This document shows, piece by piece, positions 44,380 to 56,075 of a stretch of 64,000 nt of DNA; within the stretch, counting starts at the first letter, position 1, and each line of letters starts with the position of its first letter. The stretch covers positions 2,564,501-2,628,500 of the forward strand of contig JAZGTN010000003.1 in the NCBI GenBank assembly GCA_037783415.1, given 5' to 3'. The position numbers and the translations under genes were made by a program. The notes under the pieces were generated by a model. It saw only the letters and a program-made list of their open reading frames with translations, had not been told where the DNA came from and ran no database searches. The stretch is from Leptasterias polaris. Taxonomy: Eukaryota; Echinodermata; Asteroidea; Forcipulatida; Asteriidae.

Positions 44380-44717
44380 AGAGACTCCTTTTGGGGTTTT
44401 TTCTATAATAAAGTAAAGGCTGTAGTTTTTTTCATTGCATGAAAATTGATGCAAAAGATGGACAGAATTTTTGAGTTTTTGACTATTGTATTATAAACAC
44501 AATACCGATGTTCAACAACATTGTGTCATGAAAAGAAAGTTATTTTTGTGCGGGTTCACATTATTGTGGTATTTCAGGATTTGTGTGTGGTGTGTGTCTG
44601 TCTGATCTTGTATGGCATCCCAAACTGAAGCCAACACTTACCAGGGCTTGCATACATTTCAAGGAAATCAAATATTGTTGAAATCGTAAATATAATATTT
44701 GATTTTACTACATGTAC
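44380..44717. other. non-coding stretch, nothing recognised
   Basis: AT-rich, no gene. Confidence 0.4.
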
Positions 44718-44800
44718 AGGGTTAGCTATGGTTAGTGTAAATGTATGGTTAGTTACTACAGGGTAAGTTATGGTTAGGGTTAGGATTAGGGTTAGGATTA
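44718..44800 (+). repeat. degenerate TTAGGG-like interstitial array
   Basis: GGTTAG-type hexamers with variants (GGTTAGCTATGGTTAG, ATGGTTAGGGTTAGGATTAG, GGTTAGGATTATTG). A second short patch, GTTAGGGTTAGGGTTA, lies at 45177-45192. TTAGGG is the usual animal telomere unit, but these patches are too short and degenerate to be a chromosome end. Confidence 0.8.
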
Positions 44801-45474
44801 TTGTTATGATTTGTCTCCAGATTATTCTTTCTACATTTTTTCCGTAAAAGCGGATATTAGCTGAACAAAAATTACAGAAGAAAATCCTGTCTTTCCTTAA
44901 CCTGCCATCTTGCAGTTTATGTAACTTAAAACCTTTCTCAATTTACTCATCATAATTCATTCTTGATGTAATTTTTGACTTTGTCTTATAACAAAGGGCT
45001 CCCTATGGATTCAGTTATGATGACCCACATTAAAAGCAGGTACATACAGGTAGGCAATAAAATAATAGATACACCATGCTGTAGTTGTCTTCTTTAATCT
45101 CGTTTCTAGGAGCACTGTAACGCAGAAATCAATTTCCTAAGGTGCAAAATATCAATTTTATAGTTCCAGCAGGAAGTTAGGGTTAGGGTTATAGATTTGG
45201 TTGTGCAAACCCTATTGGAGCATCTCCATAAGGTCTCCTTGTCTGTGGTTATGAAACGCATTAAACAGATTCTTTAGTTTTTCTGTCTTTACATTTTTCT
45301 CTCCAATTTTGTTTTTTTGTTTTTTAGTTTTTTAAGTGCACTTTCCGTTGTTCTCCATATCATGTGTTAACTTTTTGTTGTTATTATAATTTGATTGTGT
45401 TGACGTTGTTTACATTTCATATTTTTTATAGCTGTTTTTTTGTGTGATAAATACCTCAAAGCCTTTAGAAATTT
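44801..45474. other. non-coding stretch
   Basis: Includes the TTAGGG patch at 45177-45192. Otherwise nothing recognised. Confidence 0.4.
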
Positions 45475-45592
45475 CAAGTTATAAGCCACAAGGGAAACTG
45501 ACTGTAAATTGTTTATAATTTGGGGTTGAACAAGCAAAAATTTAATAGAGCAGGACGAACCAACCGCCTCAGGATTATCGACCTAAGGATTA
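45475..45592 (-). mobile_element. SINE-2 fragment
   Basis: CAAGTTATAAGCCACAAGGG, AAACTGACTG, GGGGTTGAACAAGCAAAAATT and the B-box region AGCAGGACGAACCAACCGCCTC follow the order seen in 37441-37540. Cut before the A box. Confidence 0.75.
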
Positions 45593-46385
45593 ACAAGCCT
45601 TTAGAAACAAGAAATTTATTCAATCAATTCAATTCAATTACTGAAGTATGATAACTGATTAATACATACTCAAATGAAAGCATTGGAATATATAAGCCTT
45701 TTGTGCGCAAAAACCTAACTTATAGTTTTACATGTGCGGCAAATTTTAAACAGCAGTTTGGTTTTTTTTAATAATAATTTTACTTCATTTATGCGTCACA
45801 GCACATGTCAAGTATGTTCTTGCATGAGAAGAACAAACAGTAGTGTTTGCTACAAAGTAATAGCCTCGGTACATGTACTTTTACCCTCAGTAGAAAATCA
45901 ACCTTAGTCACAGATTGTTTTCCTATAGTCACTATGTCTGCAATCAACTTAACTACTTGAACTTACTTTTTCTTGTTCAAAAATGGTTATCAAATAACCA
46001 TTTGAATCACTATTTAAGCAAATCCATCTTAGGAATTGCTTGACGGTTTCGAGAAGAGCAAACGTGCCACTACAGCACTCACTGCAAATGGTCTCTGATA
46101 GTGGGTGTGTTGTTATTAATACCGGACTTGTTTTGTTTACCCGTTGATGGGATATTAATAGTCAAAGTGCATTCGGAATTTCTGTCTTGGAAACTTGTGT
46201 CATCAGTTTAATTGCTACTTTGAATTTTAACAATCTTATAAAAATCGGCAGTGGTTTAGAATTCTAAGTTTATATAAAATAATCTCTTTGTTTCATTATG
46301 AAAGAGTACATGATACTGATCATTCTGAGAAGTAATTTAGTCAAAAATATTGCCTTTTTTAGATAGACTACATTTAAATTTGTAA
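45593..46385. other. non-coding stretch, nothing recognised
   Basis: AT-rich. No gene. Confidence 0.4.
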
Positions 46386-46629
46386 GCGAGGCTCTGCTTA
46401 CCGTAAGCAAAGAATCGGCGCTTTATGGAAGCAGGGAATTCCGCGCTTACGTCAAGCATATTTCATGGGTTAGCAAGGAATATTTGCTTAGCGGCAATCA
46501 TACTTCACATTTCTAGGCATTCTTCACTTTACACAGCTAGTGCAGAAATTCGGTGCTTTCACAGTAAGCGCAGAATGGTGATCTTCAGCACAGAATTCGG
46601 GGATAAGCGGAGCCATGAAATTGGGCCCT
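46386..46629. mobile_element. foldback family D (GGGCCCAATTTCATGGCTC ends), copy 1
   Basis: About 244 bp. GAGGCTCTGCTTACCGTAAGC at the left (outer GGGCCCAAT lost) and GGAGCCATGAAATTGGGCCC at the right. The interior ATGGAAGCAGGGAATTCCGCGCTTAC, TTCATGGGTTAGCAAGGAATA and AGCGCAGAATGGTGATC is shared in order with 49183-49423. The 123-codon frame here is not a gene. Confidence 0.8.
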
Positions 46630-47233
46630 GTTTGGATGCAATTTTCAATTTACAACAAATTTGCACACCCTTTTTTCAAATTCTGGTTAAAACCTGGTCA
46701 ACATGTATTCATTCACAAAGGAAAGTGGAATTGATACTTGAACAGAAGCTTAGGCAGTGGCCCAATTTAAGCCATGATACTGTGGTTCGCGAGTAACTAG
46801 ACTCTGTCATCGTCATCCACTCCCTCTCACAGTTAGGAATCACTTTCTTAAAGGGATGGTATGAAAAATATCTTGTAGAAAAGTAAATTTGTATTTGTAT
46901 CTTATAATTCCCCAGACACATATTATGAAGTGGTGCATCACTGTTTTGTGGAAGATGTACATTATCATGTAGTTCAAACGGATCATAAAAGGATGGTGCA
47001 AAAAATAGATAGAGGCTTGACATTTCGACCCTAGCAGAGTCTTTCTCGAAGGCTAAACAAAATTAAGGATGTTTTCTCTTCTTTTTTCTTTTTCTTTTTT
47101 AACTAGAGCATTTGTTTACTATCTGAGCTCAAATTTGTGGCATTGCTTGTACTGCAGAATTCTGCACTAACAGCTCCTTTAGAATCATGCATTTAAAAGG
47201 ACCCCCAAAAGCACAGATTTTTGTGGTATGAAG
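46630..47233. other. non-coding stretch with a dispersed repeat
   Basis: 47011-47058 (AGGCTTGACATTTCGACCCT AGCAGAGTCTTTCTCGAAGG) is related to 52328-52369 (CAAGCCTAGCAGAGTCTTTC). No gene. Confidence 0.45.
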
Positions 47234-47510
47234 TAGTCTTGGTGCAAGATGTTAATTGTTCATTATCACTTGACTATCGCGATTCTCCTATCCGCACACT
47301 ATCATGCACACAAGAACCATTGGATGAGAGCAGGCACTGTTACGAAAACCTGACTTATTCCATCACCTCAAGGCCCACCACGCTAATGGGTTCATGGCTT
47401 CCAGAGAATGCCCTCTATCAGTGGTATTGTCACGGTGCGTATGTCATGTGTAGTGTTGAGTTAGCTTGGCTTTTAAGGCAACAGCGTAAAAACATCTTGC
47501 ACCAAGACTA
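47234..47510. mobile_element. 277 bp element with GTCTTGGTGCAAGATGTT ends and TA duplication
   Basis: GTCTTGGTGCAAGATGTT at 47236 and AACATCTTGCACCAAGAC ending 47508 are perfect inverses of 18 bp, each flanked by TA. A 96-codon frame spans it but shows no protein family and uses the inverted ends as codons, so I do not call it a gene. Tc1/mariner-type mobilisation is plausible. Confidence 0.85.
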
Positions 47511-49182
47511 GGCATAAAGCAGAGCTGTGAAATTAAACCCTGTTCATTTTTAAGACTGAATACCCTGAAGGAGTAGTCTATCTTTAAAACACAACCTTTT
47601 TCCATTTTGGAAATTTCAAAAAAAAATTATATTAAGACTAATCATGATAACTTTGTGTTTGCCAAGTTTTAGAAATAATTCCGCCATTAGTAATATATTT
47701 TTTGTTTTGACTGGCTAGCCAACATCAGCATCAAATGCATTAATAGAGTTAGTTCTGAGCCAACACTAGGGCAAAATGCATTTATTACTATCTGAAGCCA
47801 TGTTTTTAGATGGCTGTATAAATTGTAGTGTTTATGATGCTTTTCACTAAATTGTCTTTTTGTTGGTCCTCACTGATGCATAAATGCATCAGTCAACTCT
47901 GCTTTGTCAGATGGTCCGTAGAGTCATATTCCCTTATAGGACAAGGACTGTATGTTTAGACTCAAAACAGTGAGTTCTTTTAATAATAATAATAACAGAA
48001 CATTTATATGGCGCACAGTATCTGGAGGACCATTCACACGTTAGTCAGAGAGTTTTCTTTTTATTGTCATTATTTGTATTTGTTTGAAAAAAACCCCAAT
48101 AACAAACAAATGAAAGGTCCAACAAGCACATTTAAAAGGAAAAAAAGATCAACAAAAGCAAGTGGAATTGGCAGGAAATTAAAAAGTTGAGAGTAACTCA
48201 AACAAATTTTTGAGGTTTTGAGTACTAATTTCAATATTTGTGGATGGATTTTCTTTTGTTGGGTTTGGAGTTTTTGTGAAGCATTTTTAAGGTGTGTTTA
48301 ATTTGGAAGGTGGGTACTTCTATTTGTCAAGATGTGGTTTTTTAAAAGTGGTATTTTGATTTAAATCTACAAAGATTGACAAAGAGTGGGAGGACAACCC
48401 TCAGTCATAACTCAACAAAATCTCTTTTATTTTTACCGTTTTATCCCTGGCAAATGATTGAGGTGTTCACTTTGAAGTGAGGCGGTTGTTGAAAGTACAA
48501 CAGTAAGACTGACCTCTCATTACCTTTTTATTGGCAGGATGAATGCTGCATACCTCATATGCATGTTTTGTGCTGAAGTACATACATGTCTACTTTAATT
48601 CAATTGATAATGTTGTAGTTATAATAGGCTTCTTATGTGCATAGACTCAAGCCAGAGGAATGGTTCAGGAATCTTTTCCCTGTCTAGATGGCATCACTGT
48701 AATGCACACCATTCAAAAGAGTTTTTCAACAATGTTTTCCCCCTGAGGTTTTCACACCCATTGTGAAGCAAGTACAAAACACTCCACAATTACATTATTG
48801 TTCTTTTGTGTCCACTTTCCGCTTACACAGAGCTGTAGACAGAACCAGCCAGTGGGCATTGAATGCCATGATTCTGTCGGCTGTGCGATTCCTGTAATTT
48901 ATTTTTTAAACTGACATTGTTCAAGATAAAGAGCCATGCATCCAGGAACCACGTAAATCCTGCTGCCTAATAAATTTCTTTTTCCTTTTAATTCAAAATC
49001 ATGTCATGATCGTATAGCCCTATGTTTATTGAACAGAAAGATCCATTTCAGCAGTTATAAACATGTGGTAAAAATGAAGGGTTTTTTTCAAAGAGGGCAA
49101 TCCTGCATACAGTATGTAGTTCAAACAGAAAAGGCCCCCCAAAAAGACTATTCAACCAATCTTTGAGAAACTCAGTAAACCA
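47511..49182. other. 1.7 kb without recognised gene
   Basis: 47983-48050 has an (AAT)n tract followed by CATTTATATGGCGCACAGTATC, which looks like the 3' end of a TAA-tailed SINE (GCGCTATATAAAAACC in the copy at 8961). The rest is unrecognised. Confidence 0.4.
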
Positions 49183-49423
49183 GGGCCCAATGTTATGGTT
49201 CTTCTTACCGTAAGCAAAACAATTTAAACTTATGGAAGCATGGAACTCCGTGCTTAGCTTGGCATATTTCACAGGTTAGCAAGGTATTTTTGCTTGTCCG
49301 GTGCGTACTTCACGTTACTAGACATTCTTTAGTTACACAGCTAGCACAGAAATACAGCGCTTGCCCTGTAAGCAGAGAATGGTGATCCTAAGCGCTCAGC
49401 GGTTGAGCCATGAAATTGGGCCT
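49183..49423. mobile_element. foldback family D, copy 2
   Basis: GGGCCCAATGTTATGGTTCT at the left and TGAGCCATGAAATTGGGCC at the right, 241 bp, aligning along its length with 46386-46629 (TACCGTAAGCAAA, GGAACTCCGTGCTTAGC, AGCAGAGAATGGTGATCC). Confidence 0.85.
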
Positions 49424-50424
49424 AGGTGGTCACATTTCAAGCAGACTTTTATTTTGTAACATTTTGCGTATTTCGATTTAGCAAACTATCTTCCCTTCCA
49501 ACCTCTGTTTGGTTACATTGGCATGGAGGGATTAATTATTATTTTTATTGTTATTATTATTATTAAAAAGATTTATTAAGTGCATTTCCAAAAAGACCAA
49601 TGCGCTTTACAATAAAAATGCACACAACATGAAAACCCCACAATAAAATCAAAACAACGATCAGTAAAAAAAACAGGACAACGTTATAGGAAAAATTTAG
49701 TTTAAAAACCCCAAATTTAGATTAAGAATGAAGACTGCACCATGGAAATTATCAGGTCTGTATTCTGTTGGGGATTGTGATTGATTCAGGGGAACTCTTT
49801 AGGTGCTAAAAACGAAGTCGGAATTAAGTTTACAATTCTGTCCAGCGCCATTGATTTATGCCAAATAAACATCAGCTGTATTTGAATGTCAAAGTTGCTT
49901 TGTTTAAAGCATCTGACATTTATTTGTTTATCACCTTGATTCGGAGAGACAGTAGCATCCGGTTGAATTACGCTGACATTTGCCATGTTGCTCCGTGGAG
50001 GTTATCTAACTTGACATCCGATATCATTGTATAATGTGTCACAGCCTAATCCAATATTTCCATTTTGATACCTCTATCCATGAGGGACTTCCCGATGCTG
50101 TCAATGCTATGCCTGGATTGGTGTATATTTTATTAATGGACCATCACCGGTATGGGAGATCTTGCACACGTGAATGCAAGAGACTATTTTGGCCTGTATC
50201 AAACAGACAAACTTTGATGTTTTGATAATCATGGCTTAGCTTTAGGAAGGCTGAGTGTGTGCTGAGCGTGCTTTTTCATTTGAGAGCTTTTTGTTTGAGG
50301 AGTCGTAACTCGTTTCATTGATGATGAATCCTTCTGCTTTTTATCAGTAAGTCTTTCTTGTTGCATTTACTTGTGTCTTGTTCAAGACATTGCTAGGAAA
50401 AGATTTGTTGTTAAAGTATTTGTC
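49424..50424. other. non-coding stretch with SINE tail
   Basis: 49535-49640 has an (ATT)n tract, then TTTATTAAGTGCATTTCCAAAAAGACCAATGCGCTTTACAATA, resembling the 3' end of a TAA-tailed SINE or related repeat. No gene. Confidence 0.45.
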
Positions 50425-50579
50425 CTGGGGCCGATTTCACAAAGAGCCCAGATTGATCTTAACAGTATATCATCATCTTAATTGCTAGGCAAAGTATGAT
50501 GTCACAATACAAATCACTATGGTGATATTGACAACTCATCCTATGATAAATCTTAATGTTCTAGGCGAAACTGAGCCCT
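50425..50579. mobile_element. inverted-repeat element, family A, copy 3
   Basis: CTGGGGCCGATTTCACAAAG at the left and a mutated CTAGGCGAAACTGAGCCC at the right. The core GATGTCACAATACAAATCAC matches copy 1 in the same orientation. Confidence 0.85.
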
Positions 50580-51413
50580 TCATTCTGAGACTATTACTTT
50601 GCAGTTCAATTGGTGATGGTTGTGGAACAAAATCGATAATTGTGTCAAGATTATTTTGTTAAATTTCAAATCAAACTTCCTTAGTTGGAGGAATTCAAAT
50701 TAAAACTTCACTTGCAACTAAGAAAGTCAATGTGACAGATAATATGCACATACATGTATAAAAGAAAAGTATGTATTTTTTGTTTGTAGTTGTTGATTTT
50801 TTGTATTTGTATTATTATTATTTTATGTATATTTAAAAAAGAAGAAGTATGGTTTGTTTTGTCAGGGAAGTTGTGCAGAGGATAGTCTTGCCAAGAGCTC
50901 CTTGAAAAACCACCTGATACTTGGATCATAGTTACGGACCTTTTTGTCCACAACGAATCTCAACTCTGTATAGATTATAAAGCCCATTAATACATACCTC
51001 GGAGAGTTTGTGCATTCTGATTGGTCGAGGACTGGTCACGTGGGGGTGTATTAACATGTGATAATAGACCGGCTCTGTAAACTAGCAAATAAATGGCCCC
51101 TAAACAAGCACAATGTTGTGTAAAAGTTCGTTTTTCCCTAATTATCAATCACCGATTCCTCCATGAATGTGCCTTACGATAGAAGCAGAATGTAAAACTA
51201 TCAAAACATGGAACAAAATACATGAACACACATTTCCCTGCAGTTGAAATAAAAAATATAAAAAAACACACAGCTGAAGTTGAGTGCTAATGTTGTCACA
51301 AACTTTGAAGCAATGTTCATCAGTACATTCGATAAGACTTCAATATGACTTGCTGAACTAAAGCCTGTATGTACAGCTGAATCCACAGCTTGAAAGGTGT
51401 TTGCGAAAACATG
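50580..51413. other. non-coding stretch with a small palindromic repeat
   Basis: 50986-51057 (TTAATACATACCTCGGAGAG ... GGGGGTGTATTAACATG) has short inverted ends around TCTGATTGGTCGAGGACTGG. No gene. Confidence 0.4.
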
Positions 51414-51790
51414 TTAAAGGGGGACTGTCATCATGATCATAGCAGGCTTGTGGCTGTACATGGAATTATGAATCCATAAGCCCAGTTCATACTTCATGCC
51501 AATCGCAAAAGCAAAGCAAATTTTCTCTTTGCCAAAATTGTACAACTCCCTTAGTTAGAGGAAAACAGCGCATACCTAATTGTTTGCATCGTGTACGCTT
51601 TCGCATAAACTGTGAAGCAGGCTTAATCCAGTTTGCACATGTGTGCGCTCTGGCTTCCACTTCACAAAGGGTGCTATCATTATTTGATTTTGATGTGATG
51701 GCCAAGGCATGAAAGTAACTGGGTTATAGAGCTCATAATTCAGTGTACAGCCACTGGCCTGCTATTATCATTACAACAGTCCTCCTTTAA
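51414..51790. mobile_element. TTAA-flanked element with about 50 bp terminal inverted repeats
   Basis: The left TTAAAGGGGGACTGTCATCATG, ATAGCAGGCTTGTGGCTGTACA mirrors the right TGTACAGCCACTGGCCTGCTAT, CATTACAACAGTCCTCCTTTAA. TTAA at both edges, 377 bp. No coding capacity. Only one copy in the window, but the structure is unmistakable. Confidence 0.9.
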
Positions 51791-52689
51791 ATTGAGAGAA
51801 CGTCACTGAGACACAGAAGGTACAGCATGGATTTGCAGATACCTAATTAGCTGACACCATGTGATGTGATGTTAAATATGACACCCTGGGTATTTCTGAC
51901 TTGGCATAAATGACAGATTGAACCATGCATCCAATTTGTTTTTGCCAACACTTGTCCTGTTGAAGCTTTTTAATATTCATGTACTTGCTTGTTTTTGAAC
52001 TCCCTTGCCAATATCATCAGATCAGTTGTTTGTGAAACATTTGTAAACGTCATGCATGTACATGTATTCAATAAAGACAAGATAACATAAGATAAAAACT
52101 TAATACCACACTCGGAAAATTTAAACTGGCCTTGATTCATACAGTTCAGACAAAAACACTATTATATATGGAACATTAAACAAACTGACAGATAGACACC
52201 TATGCTTGTACTTGTCAGATGAAGTTGTCAATGCATGTAATTCTTGGATGAAGCAAGGGCTGTCGCAAACTCCTTTTAACCAAAATGACCTGTGGCATAC
52301 TTGTATGCAAAAACTGTTAATGGCTTCAGGTTTCAAGCCTAGCAGAGTCTTTCTCCTCAAAGGTTAAAATATGAAGATATTTGTAAGCTGTGGAGATGAT
52401 AAATTGTCGCATCATAACCATGTAACTCACAAGAACATTAATTACAATCATAGAACTTGAGTCAAGTTCTATCCCCCCCCCCCCCACCTTCCGCTCTCCA
52501 AGTTCCTGTATATATATGCATTTCAGGATCTATCTAAAGGTTGCTGTACATTTTTGACAGTTTCCATCGTTTTGTGGAAATATAAATGAACAGGAACACT
52601 CGCTTAAGTAGGGTCATTGTTGGTTTTTGTCAATGTAGTGTTGATTTATAAATACAATTATCAAGAGAGATACAATAAATGTCACTTGT
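51791..52689. other. non-coding stretch with poly-C tract
   Basis: Contains a C run (about 52472-52486) and the dispersed AGCAGAGTCTTTCTC repeat at 52328-52369. No gene. Confidence 0.45.
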
Positions 52690-53007
52690 GAAGGTTTCAG
52701 TTGAATACAAAGCCTACTTGGTGAGAAAACAGCAACAAAAATACTGTCACTGTATTTTCATCAAGAACGTCGAACTCATTCAAGATCGTTTTTTTTCCCC
52801 AAAATTCCCCTGCAGGCAATTTTGGAGATTTAATGTTTTTTCGACATACTTTTATTGATTTCTTATCATCTGGGGCACATCAGACAAAAAAAATTGCAGG
52901 ATGCTTACTACCGTTACCATCTTTACAACAAGTAGGTTTTCAATATATAAAAAAATTACGATTTCTTTTTGGGGGCATAACCAAAGTATAAACCCTGCCT
53001 TTATTAA
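52690..53007. mobile_element. TTAA-flanked family E, copy 4 (decayed)
   Basis: AAAGCCTACTTGGTGAGAAAACAGC at the left. TTACTACCGTTACCATCTTTAC and AACAAGTAGGTTTTC in the middle. CATAACCAAAGTATAAACCC then TTATTAAA at the right, the inverse of the GGGTCATACTTGGTAATG end of copy 2. The left boundary is unclear. Confidence 0.6.
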
Positions 53008-55923
53008 ACACAATAGCACTCCGCACTAACAACGTCACATTTGCTCAAAATACCCATATGTCAGACAAATATTCCACCACTAGCTCGCACGCGATCACCA
53101 CATCGACACACTAGACCGCAGTAGTACAGTCAGCACACGCGAGTAAACACGCTTGTAAATTTTTACAATGTCTGAGATCCGCCTACTGAGCTTTAGCATT
53201 ATTTCGGAACACCTTCCCAGGAAAGGAAATGAGCCTGAGGATTAAAATCTACAGATACTTATTGAGTTACACTGTATATCCTAATATCGGTACTGTTCAT
53301 TTTACGTTAAATGACTTTATACATTACATAGATACATAATATGTTTATATAGCTCTTATTCACAGATCTAGGTGCTTTACAAAAAAATAATACAAAAGGC
53401 ATGATTTGAAACAAACATAATACATTTGATGTGCAAAAAGATGGGTTTTTTACATTTTCTGAAGATAATGGGCGAAGGTGCTTCCTAATGGTGGTGGGAA
53501 GAATATTCCACAGCAGCCAACTCTCCGTGATTCTGCAGAAATCTTCTTAAAAATAAACCAATCTTTCCATGTTCTGATGAACAAATTTGAAAGTCTCCCT
53601 GATTATAGAAACTTTCCCCTATTAGTATTATGCTGAATGTAATTCTAAACATCTCCCTGATAGGTGTACAGAATCACCGTAATTGAAATATGCAAATGTT
53701 GTCAGCTCTGCATTATGTAGGAAAAGATGGAGTTTCCTGCAATAAATAGGTCATTCTTTTTCCCAGTGTGGAATCAGAAAGCAATCATTCTCTGCAAACA
53801 TATCCAAATGGCAATCCCTCTCGGCAACCGCACGAAGGTGCAAAACGGCGAAGAGACACTCCACATGGGGAATGTGTAAATTGACTAAGTATCGTTTGCG
53901 TTAGTTATACTGAGTAGTTTTTGCAAGCAGTTGGTTCTGCTGCAAGGGCCTGTTGAAGGGCAACTCGGGAATTGCAATGCTTCGTTTTCAAGTTTAATTG
54001 TAGAGGAACAAATGTTGTAGGCCTGTGATTTGGAAGGTTTTTTCCCCGCCTGATAACAGGATCTTTAGTTGGCCTCCCTTTGCCTTGATATATTTGGGAA
54101 AAGAGGTGAAGTTGCCATCGTAGGAAAGAAAGACAGGGGCCTTTTGGAGTAACTTGTGATCAAATCTCAAATTTTGTTTATCGATGTACATGTATTGTTA
54201 TTTAGAGATTCTGTAAACCAATAGATATCAAGGGATGTGAAATTTCAGACTTTATCTGAATTTACACTGTTTTATGTCTGCCCAGAAAAAGAAAATGCAG
54301 TAATTTTCTCCGGTTTAAAATAAATCCTGCTCTTTAATCTACATCTATAGCAATGAGGTTGCTGTTCCATCACCAGATTACTTCAACATGTTGCCTAAGA
54401 TCAAGAACAAAATTGTATGCAACAGTTGTCTCCAGACCAAGAGGAGACTGCAATTTCTGTTCAGGGTTTTTAATTCTGTGTACAATTACACTACTATTAT
54501 TTAGGTTACAGTGGTCCAGAGAGCTGTTCACAAAACGGATTTAGAGAAATAAAAAACTTGTTTACATGAGTAGGAAGTATTCCTGTGAATTTATCATGTA
54601 TTTACAGCTTTAAAAGCTAAATTGTCCCTGCTAAAAAGAAACCTATTCATGTGTTACTGGAGCAAGATCTTGCGCAGGCTGTAACAGACCACAGGGGAAA
54701 TCTCTGACCTTTTCAATTTGTTGATCTATAGTCTTATACCTCCATTACATTGATGAATTCAGCAAACAACTTCTCAAAATGGGGGGTATTTATAGAAGTT
54801 GCGTATGAAGCTAAATAGGGTCGTTTCAGCACACTCACAAAGAAACCACTAACTGGAAATATCAAAGGTTAACTCAGTAGTGTGGATTAATCCAACCTGC
54901 CTCCTGTTTTACATTAATTGGATGGAAACGCGGGATGCAATTTTGTTTTTACGCACCCTGCATTGATTTTGTCAAACATTTCATCGCAGTCAAGTTGTCC
55001 CAGGCAATACTAATTTGTACGTTTTGCAAACAGCGTGATGCTAAGGAGAGGGTCGTTGCCCGGCTGGCTGGGATTGTGGCGTCATCCATGACACATCTAA
55101 AAAGTATGACACGATCCTTTGGTTGTTGGAAGAGAATACTCATTCCTATCCATTAGTTGTCATCAAACACATCATTTGAAACCAAGTTTTGAAAATGTCA
55201 CCGATACAGGTGTTCATCATCAAGGGCATGTTGAAATAAAGAAAAATAGCGTTGTGGGATTTGTGCAAGTTTTGCGTATTACTATTTGGCAGATCGCAAT
55301 AAGGAAACAACTCATTCACACATGACAGTAATTCGTGGGAAAATATTCCCGCTTGACAATTTGAGCTGGTATCTGGTTTTATTTGGGGATGGAAAGACAA
55401 AGTAGTCTGACCCGTTTTTGATATATTAAAAATCAATAATCTTTTTTGCTATAGACTTGTAGACTGTGCAAGTCTTGCGCGTAATTGAACATTGGGACCT
55501 GTTGAAGAGTGCAAGTTTGTTTCATTTGCACGTTAACACAATGTACGTGGGTCCAAAGTGCATGGTCCCAAGATGGTTTAAATACGCGTGAGTCTCGCAC
55601 GGTCTATTGTACACAGGGAGCAAGAGAAGTGAACAAACGTGAAACTTTTTTATCAAAACTTGTTGACGTGTTGCATGCTGAGTTGATGATCTCAAATGGT
55701 TGTTGATGGAAATTTAATTCCATTGTCTTTCCACTAATTTTGCACGCTCCAAAAACATCATACTTCAAGGCAGAGGTTTGTGTATATTATTTACAACTGA
55801 TGTAAAATAGTGAACTTCGATTGCACTTTCTGGCAGAAAGTACAACCAAGAGTCACTGAAAGTTTCTGCATAGCCTAGGTTATATACATGTACATACATA
55901 CAATGTACTGTTTAATAGTGTAT
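53008..55923. other. 2.9 kb without recognised gene
   Basis: 53330-53400 (ATGTTTATATAGCTCTTATTCACAGATCTAGGTGCTTTACA) resembles the 3' end of a TAA-tailed SINE. The GC-richer 55020-55130 has an acceptor-like TTTTGCAAACAG and an open frame (QRDAKERVVARLAGIVASSM) but no donor I trust. Nothing else supported. Confidence 0.35.
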
Positions 55924-56075
55924 CAAGTTATAAACCACAAGGGAAACTAACTGGGAGACCGCCAACACAGGGCTAGTTAAGTTAGTTGGTAGAGCTCTGG
56001 CACGTTAAACCGGAGGTCGTTGGTTCAAATTCTGCTCTGGTCAAATTGTCTTTCTTTGTTCAACCCCAAATTGTT
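55924..56075 (+). mobile_element. SINE-2, copy in + orientation
   Basis: CAAGTTATAAACCACAAGGG, AAACTAACTGGGAGACCGCC, then an A box TAGTTGGTAGAGC (55983-55995) and a B box GGTTCAAATTC (56022-56032), then TTCTTTGTTCAACCCC. The CAAGT...ACTGG edge sits next to the tRNA-side end here, whereas in other copies it lies at the tail side. It behaves like a terminal inverted repeat or marks insertion next to an older copy. Confidence 0.8.

Noticed and set aside
44718..44800. Chromosome end (telomere)
   Set aside because: Too short and degenerate, and followed by ordinary sequence with other repeats for 19 kb.
46425..46796. 123-codon frame
   Set aside because: It lies mostly in foldback family D. The second copy at 49183 does not keep the frame.
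47221..47511. 96-codon frame spanning the whole 47234-47510 element
   Set aside because: It starts and ends in the perfect inverted repeats of a short mobile element and has no protein family resemblance.
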